Below are positions 5,676 to 8,664 of a DNA stretch of 8,664 nucleotides, piece after piece. Positions within the stretch are counted from its first letter, which is position 1; each line of letters starts with the position of its first letter. The position numbers and the translations under genes were made by a program. The notes beneath the pieces are model-generated. The model worked only from the letters and a program-made list of their open reading frames with translations. It was not told the DNA's origin and searched no databases. Source of the DNA: an uncultured Oscillospiraceae bacterium (lineage in GTDB: Bacteria; Bacillota; Clostridia; Oscillospirales; Oscillospiraceae); NCBI GenBank assembly GCA_944385195.1, contig CALWWH010000273.1, positions 1 through 8,664 of the forward strand, read 5' to 3'.

Positions 5676-6953
5676 ATGCCTAAAAGCGAGGGTATGGTTC
5701 GCTGTTCGTTCTGCGGCAAGCGCCAAGAACAGGTTGAGCGGATCATTGCCGGACCCAATGTCTATATTTGCAATGAGTGCGTAGAGCTGTGCAACAGCAT
5801 TCTGGAGGATGATCTCTACGATCATGAGACCAGTGAGCTGACCATGCCGGATCATCTGCCCACTCCCCAGGAGATCAAGGCCTACATGGATGGCTACATC
5901 ATCGGCCAGGAACATGCTAAGGTTGCTCTCTCCGTGGCAGTATACAACCATTATAAGCGTATATTTTTCTCCAACAGTGCCGACGTGGAGCTGCAAAAGA
6001 GCAATATCCTGCTCATCGGCCCCACTGGTTCGGGCAAGACCCTCTTCGCCCAGACCTTGGCCAAGATCCTCGATGTCCCCTTTGCCATTGCCGACGCCAC
6101 CACCCTGACGGAGGCCGGCTATGTGGGCGAGGATGTGGAGAATATTCTCCTGCGCCTGCTGCAAGCGGCAGATTTTGATGTAGAGCGGGCCGAACGCGGC
6201 ATTATCTACATTGATGAGATGGACAAAATCGCCCGCAAAAGCGAAAACACCTCTATCACCCGTGACGTCAGCGGCGAGGGTGTCCAACAGGCTTTGCTAA
6301 AAATCCTCGAGGGCACGGTGGCAAATGTTCCGCCTCAGGGCGGACGCAAGCACCCCCAGCAGGAGTTCATCCCCATTGACACGACGAACATTCTTTTCAT
6401 CTGCGGCGGCGCCTTCGACGGTCTGGACAAAATCATCAAGCAGCGCACCCAGCGCAGTACCATCGGCTTTGGCGGTGAGATTGCCAAGAAAAGCGAGCGG
6501 GACGTCGGCGCCTTGTTCAAGCTGGTTCAGCCCCATGATCTATTGAAATTCGGCATTATCCCGGAGCTGGTGGGTCGTCTGCCGGTCATCACGGCCTTGG
6601 CGGGCCTGACCGACGAGGACATGGTGCGGATTCTGACCGAGCCCAAGAACGCCCTGACCCGGCAGTACCAGATGCTGCTGGACTTTGACGGCGTTAAGCT
6701 GGAGTTTGAGCAGGAGGCCCTGGAGGCCATCGCCCGTAAGGCCCACGAGCGTGAGACCGGCGCCCGCGGCCTACGGGCGGTCATGGAAGGCCTGATGACG
6801 CAGATCATGTATGACATTCCCTCGGATCTGAGCATCCAGCGGGTCGTCATCACCCGGGAGTGTGTCGAGGAGGGTACCTCTCCCCGCATCGAGCGCGATG
6901 CAGAGCATCCGCGGCTTGCAGTCCGCGGATACCGCAGCACACAAGCGTCTTGA
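5676..6953 (+). CDS. clpX: ATP-dependent Clp protease ATP-binding subunit ClpX
   Basis: ClpX is the hexameric AAA+ unfoldase that recognises tagged or specific substrates and threads them into ClpP. The 425-residue protein is of normal length. The N-terminal zinc-binding domain has C10-x2-C13 and C32-x2-C35, which mediate dimerisation and adaptor binding. The AAA+ module shows Walker A GPTGSGKT (115-122), pore loop GYVG (148-151), Walker B IIYIDE (176-181), the RKH pore loop (224-226), the ClpP-docking IGF loop (263-265), R301 in GRLP as arginine finger, and sensor-2 GARGLR (362-367). An AGGAGG at 5664-5669 lies 6 bases before the ATG. The docking loop and adjacent clpP make a functional ClpXP pair very likely. 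The last codons contain a perfect inverted repeat, described separately. Confidence 0.98.
   Translation: MPKSEGMVRCSFCGKRQEQVERIIAGPNVYICNECVELCNSILEDDLYDHETSELTMPDHLPTPQEIKAYMDGYIIGQEHAKVALSVAVYNHYKRIFFSNSADVELQKSNILLIGPTGSGKTLFAQTLAKILDVPFAIADATTLTEAGYVGEDVENILLRLLQAADFDVERAERGIIYIDEMDKIARKSENTSITRDVSGEGVQQALLKILEGTVANVPPQGGRKHPQQEFIPIDTTNILFICGGAFDGLDKIIKQRTQRSTIGFGGEIAKKSERDVGALFKLVQPHDLLKFGIIPELVGRLPVITALAGLTDEDMVRILTEPKNALTRQYQMLLDFDGVKLEFEQEALEAIARKAHERETGARGLRAVMEGLMTQIMYDIPSDLSIQRVVITRECVEEGTSPRIERDAEHPRLAVRGYRSTQAS
6907..6930 (+). repeat. Perfect 8-bp inverted repeat at the end of clpX
   Basis: ATCCGCGG and CCGCGGAT form perfect arms around an 8-base loop (CTTGCAGT). The element ends 20 bases before the clpX stop codon TGA (6951-6953). 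As RNA it would make a GC-rich stem in the final coding stretch, followed about 30 bases later by the intergenic hairpin. Confidence 0.7.
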
Positions 6954-6961
6954 ATTTGCAT

Positions 6962-6988
6962 AGCCGCACGGGGAGTCCCTGTGCGGCT
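6962..6988 (+). terminator. Strong GC hairpin after clpX, possible terminator
   Basis: AGCCGCAC and GTGCGGCT pair perfectly. Four more inner pairs (GGGG with CCCT, one of them G-U) leave an AGT loop, for a 12-bp stem starting 8 bases after the clpX stop. The expected U-tract is absent directly after the stem; the nearest T-run (7011-7016) is 22 bases further on. It may be a weak or factor-dependent terminator, or a 3'-end stabiliser of the clpPX message. Confidence 0.55.
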
Positions 6989-6990
6989 GC

Positions 6991-7019
6991 TTGCTATTCA
7001 CATAAGTTAGTTTTTTATT
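6991..7019 (+). promoter_or_regulatory. Weak putative promoter of lon
   Basis: TTGCTA (6991-6996) and TTTATT (7014-7019) are separated by 17 bases, each matching consensus at 4 of 6 positions. Transcription would start near 7026, giving a 21-base leader to ATG 7047. The AT-rich stretch stands out from its GC-rich surroundings, which is the main reason for suspecting a promoter. Confidence 0.3.
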
Positions 7020-7046
7020 GATCGCGACCTAGAAAGAAGGGGTCAA

Positions 7047-8664
7047 ATGACGAATGAAATCCTAATCTCCATGCATATGCCAATCATGGCCCTGAGAGGG
7101 CTGACGGTCTTCCCCAGCTCTCAGCTCCACTTTGACGTGGGCCGTGAGAAGTCCATCCAGTCGGTGGAAGAGGCCATGGCCCATGACCGTGAGATCTTTT
7201 TGGTCACCCAGAAGGACATCGGGGTCGATGATCCTGGTCTGGATGATCTTTACGCCATTGGTACCATCTGCCGCATTAAGCAGATGCTCAAACTGCCGGG
7301 GGATAATGTCCGCATCCTGGTAGAGGGGCTCCAACGTGGTTTTATCTCCGAGCTGCAGAAGACCACGCCGTATCTCTATGGAAGCGTGGAGAGCATTGCA
7401 GAACAGACGGTTAAGCAGACGCCCCGTATGGAGGCGACGCTGCACCAGGTGATGGAGCTTTTTGATGAATATATGGATTTGGGCGCCAAGCCAAATCCCG
7501 AGGTCATGCTGCACCTGCTGCTGGTACGCGAGCCGGGCAAGATTGCCGATCAGATCGCGCAGCACGTCAACGCTCAGTATGCCGAAAAACAGAAGATTTT
7601 ACAGGAGACGAACGTTCTGCGGCGGCTGGAACTGCTGGTGCATCTGCTGCACCATGAGCTGCAAGTCCTGCGCATGGAGCATGAGCTGTCGGAGAAATTG
7701 CAGGCAGAGGTAAACCAGTCCCAGCGGGAATACTACCTGCGCGAGCAGCTGAAGGTCATCCGCAGTGAGTTGGGCGAGGAAGACGATGCTGCGGAGGGGG
7801 ATAAGTATCGAGATGCGATCCTGGCGCTGAAACTGCAGCCGGAAGTGGAGGAAAAACTTCTCAAGGAGGTCTCGCGTCTGCAAAAACAGCACCCCGGCTC
7901 CTCTGAGGCTTCCGTCATCCGCAACTATTTGGATGTTTGCCTGGAACTGCCGTGGAATACCCGCACCAAGGAACGCCTAGATGTCAAGGCTGCCCGCCGA
8001 ATCCTGGATGGAGACCATTATGGTCTGCAAAAGGTCAAGACCCGCGTGTTGGAGTTCTTGGCTGTGCGCCAGCTGGCGCCGCAGCAGACCGGACAAATTC
8101 TCTGTCTGGTGGGGCCTCCCGGCGTCGGCAAGACCTCTGTGGCCATGTCTGTGGCCCGGGCGCTGAATCGAAAGCTTGCCCGCGTGGCCCTGGGCGGGGT
8201 CCATGATGAGGCCGATATCCGCGGCCACCGCAAAACCTATATTGGCGCCATGCCCGGGCGTGTCATCAACGCCATGAAGCAGGCTGGAAGCAAGAATGCC
8301 CTGCTGCTTTTCGATGAGATTGACAAGATGGGCAGCGACTACCGCGGTGACCCTGCCAGCGCCCTGCTGGAGGTTCTGGACAGCGCGCAGAACAGCACAT
8401 TCCGCGATCACTACCTGGAAGTGCCTTTTGACTTAAGCGAGGTCTTCTTTATCACCACTGCCAACACCACTGACACCATTCCCCGGGCGCTTCTGGACCG
8501 CATGGAGGTCATTGAACTGCCCAGCTACACCGACGAGGAGAAGGTACAGATTGCCAAAAAGTACCTTCTGCCCCGGCAGATGGAAAAGCACGGCATACCG
8601 AAGACGGCGCTGCGCGTCTCTGAGACTGCCATCCGCGAGGCCATCGACGGCTACACCCGCGAGT
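7047..8664 (+). CDS. lon: ATP-dependent protease Lon, N-terminal and ATPase part (3' end outside window)
   Basis: Lon is a homohexameric AAA+ serine protease that degrades misfolded and some regulatory proteins. The frame is open from ATG 7047 to the window edge, 539 codons. The N-terminal substrate-binding domain begins near PIMALRGLTVFPSSQLHF. A long helical segment follows at about residues 175-250, containing SQREYYLREQLKVIRSELG. The AAA+ module has Walker A GPPGVGKT (356-363), GGVHDEADIRGHRKTYIGA, Walker B LLLFDEID (D423, E424), and R485 in LDRMEVIEL, all at or within one residue of E. coli Lon numbering. The Ser-Lys peptidase domain lies beyond the window and cannot be assessed. No transmembrane insertion is seen, so this is the soluble LonA type. 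AAGGGG at 7037-7042 sits only 4 bases before the ATG, rather close; ATG 7071 lacks any ribosome site. Confidence 0.96.
   Translation, partial: MTNEILISMHMPIMALRGLTVFPSSQLHFDVGREKSIQSVEEAMAHDREIFLVTQKDIGVDDPGLDDLYAIGTICRIKQMLKLPGDNVRILVEGLQRGFISELQKTTPYLYGSVESIAEQTVKQTPRMEATLHQVMELFDEYMDLGAKPNPEVMLHLLLVREPGKIADQIAQHVNAQYAEKQKILQETNVLRRLELLVHLLHHELQVLRMEHELSEKLQAEVNQSQREYYLREQLKVIRSELGEEDDAAEGDKYRDAILALKLQPEVEEKLLKEVSRLQKQHPGSSEASVIRNYLDVCLELPWNTRTKERLDVKAARRILDGDHYGLQKVKTRVLEFLAVRQLAPQQTGQILCLVGPPGVGKTSVAMSVARALNRKLARVALGGVHDEADIRGHRKTYIGAMPGRVINAMKQAGSKNALLLFDEIDKMGSDYRGDPASALLEVLDSAQNSTFRDHYLEVPFDLSEVFFITTANTTDTIPRALLDRMEVIELPSYTDEEKVQIAKKYLLPRQMEKHGIPKTALRVSETAIREAIDGYTRE

Noticed and set aside
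4863..6287. A 474-codon minus-strand open frame opposite clpP and clpX
   Set aside because: It is also codon-aligned with both clp genes, and codon bias explains the missing stops. It covers the ribosome sites and active-site codons of two certain genes.
7041..7047. GGTCAAA as a CtsR operator
   Set aside because: The second half-site is missing (the next bases do not fit the tandem consensus), and the match is accounted for by the lon ribosome site and start codon.
7636..7654. 7-bp inverted repeat (TGGTGCA / TGCACCA) inside lon
   Set aside because: It lies in a helical Leu/His-rich coding stretch where CTG and CAC codons recur. Such short arms arise easily by chance, and nothing around it suggests a function.

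Overview
The window is a dense, all-plus-strand stretch of a Gram-positive chromosome. The best guess is a GC-rich Clostridia / Oscillospiraceae-type gut Firmicute. This rests on the gene order tig-clpP-clpX-lon, strong AGGAGG-type ribosome sites, a trigger factor opening MTVKSCERNENSTAKL as in clostridial relatives, a long (about 490-residue) threonine synthase, and strong avoidance of TTA, CTA and TCA codons. The placement is an inference; no marker gene in the window fixes the species.

Region 1 (1-3571) is a tightly packed run of five genes: the 3' end of rnhB (RNase HII), yraN (nuclease-fold protein of unknown role), an M19 zinc dipeptidase, thrC (threonine synthase), and a calcineurin-type metallophosphoesterase. 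Three of the four junctions overlap (17, 13 and 1 bases). The fourth gap is 14 bases and holds a ribosome site. No promoter or terminator is visible inside, so this reads as one operon that began upstream of the window.

Region 2 (3572-6953) is a protein-quality-control block: tig (trigger factor), clpP (ClpP peptidase) and clpX (its AAA+ unfoldase). A plausible promoter with an extended -10 lies before tig, together with a small leader hairpin. A GAAA-capped hairpin lies in the 80-base tig-clpP gap. clpP and clpX are 15 bases apart and are surely co-expressed. ClpX has every motif needed to pair with ClpP: zinc finger, Walker motifs, pore loops and the IGF loop. A perfect 8-bp inverted repeat sits at the end of clpX, and a strong GC hairpin follows its stop codon.

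Region 3 (6954-8664) has a short intergenic space and then lon, the ATP-dependent protease. lon runs off the right edge before its peptidase domain.

Together, tig folds nascent chains at the ribosome while ClpXP and Lon unfold and degrade damaged or tagged proteins. Every gene belongs to a known family and is in ordinary condition. I see no mobile element, CRISPR array, tRNA, rRNA or novel multi-gene system. The points worth a second look are the RNA hairpins around clpP and clpX, the apparent lack of CtsR or CIRCE operators in a stress-protease cluster, and the uncharacterised phosphoesterase tied to thrC.
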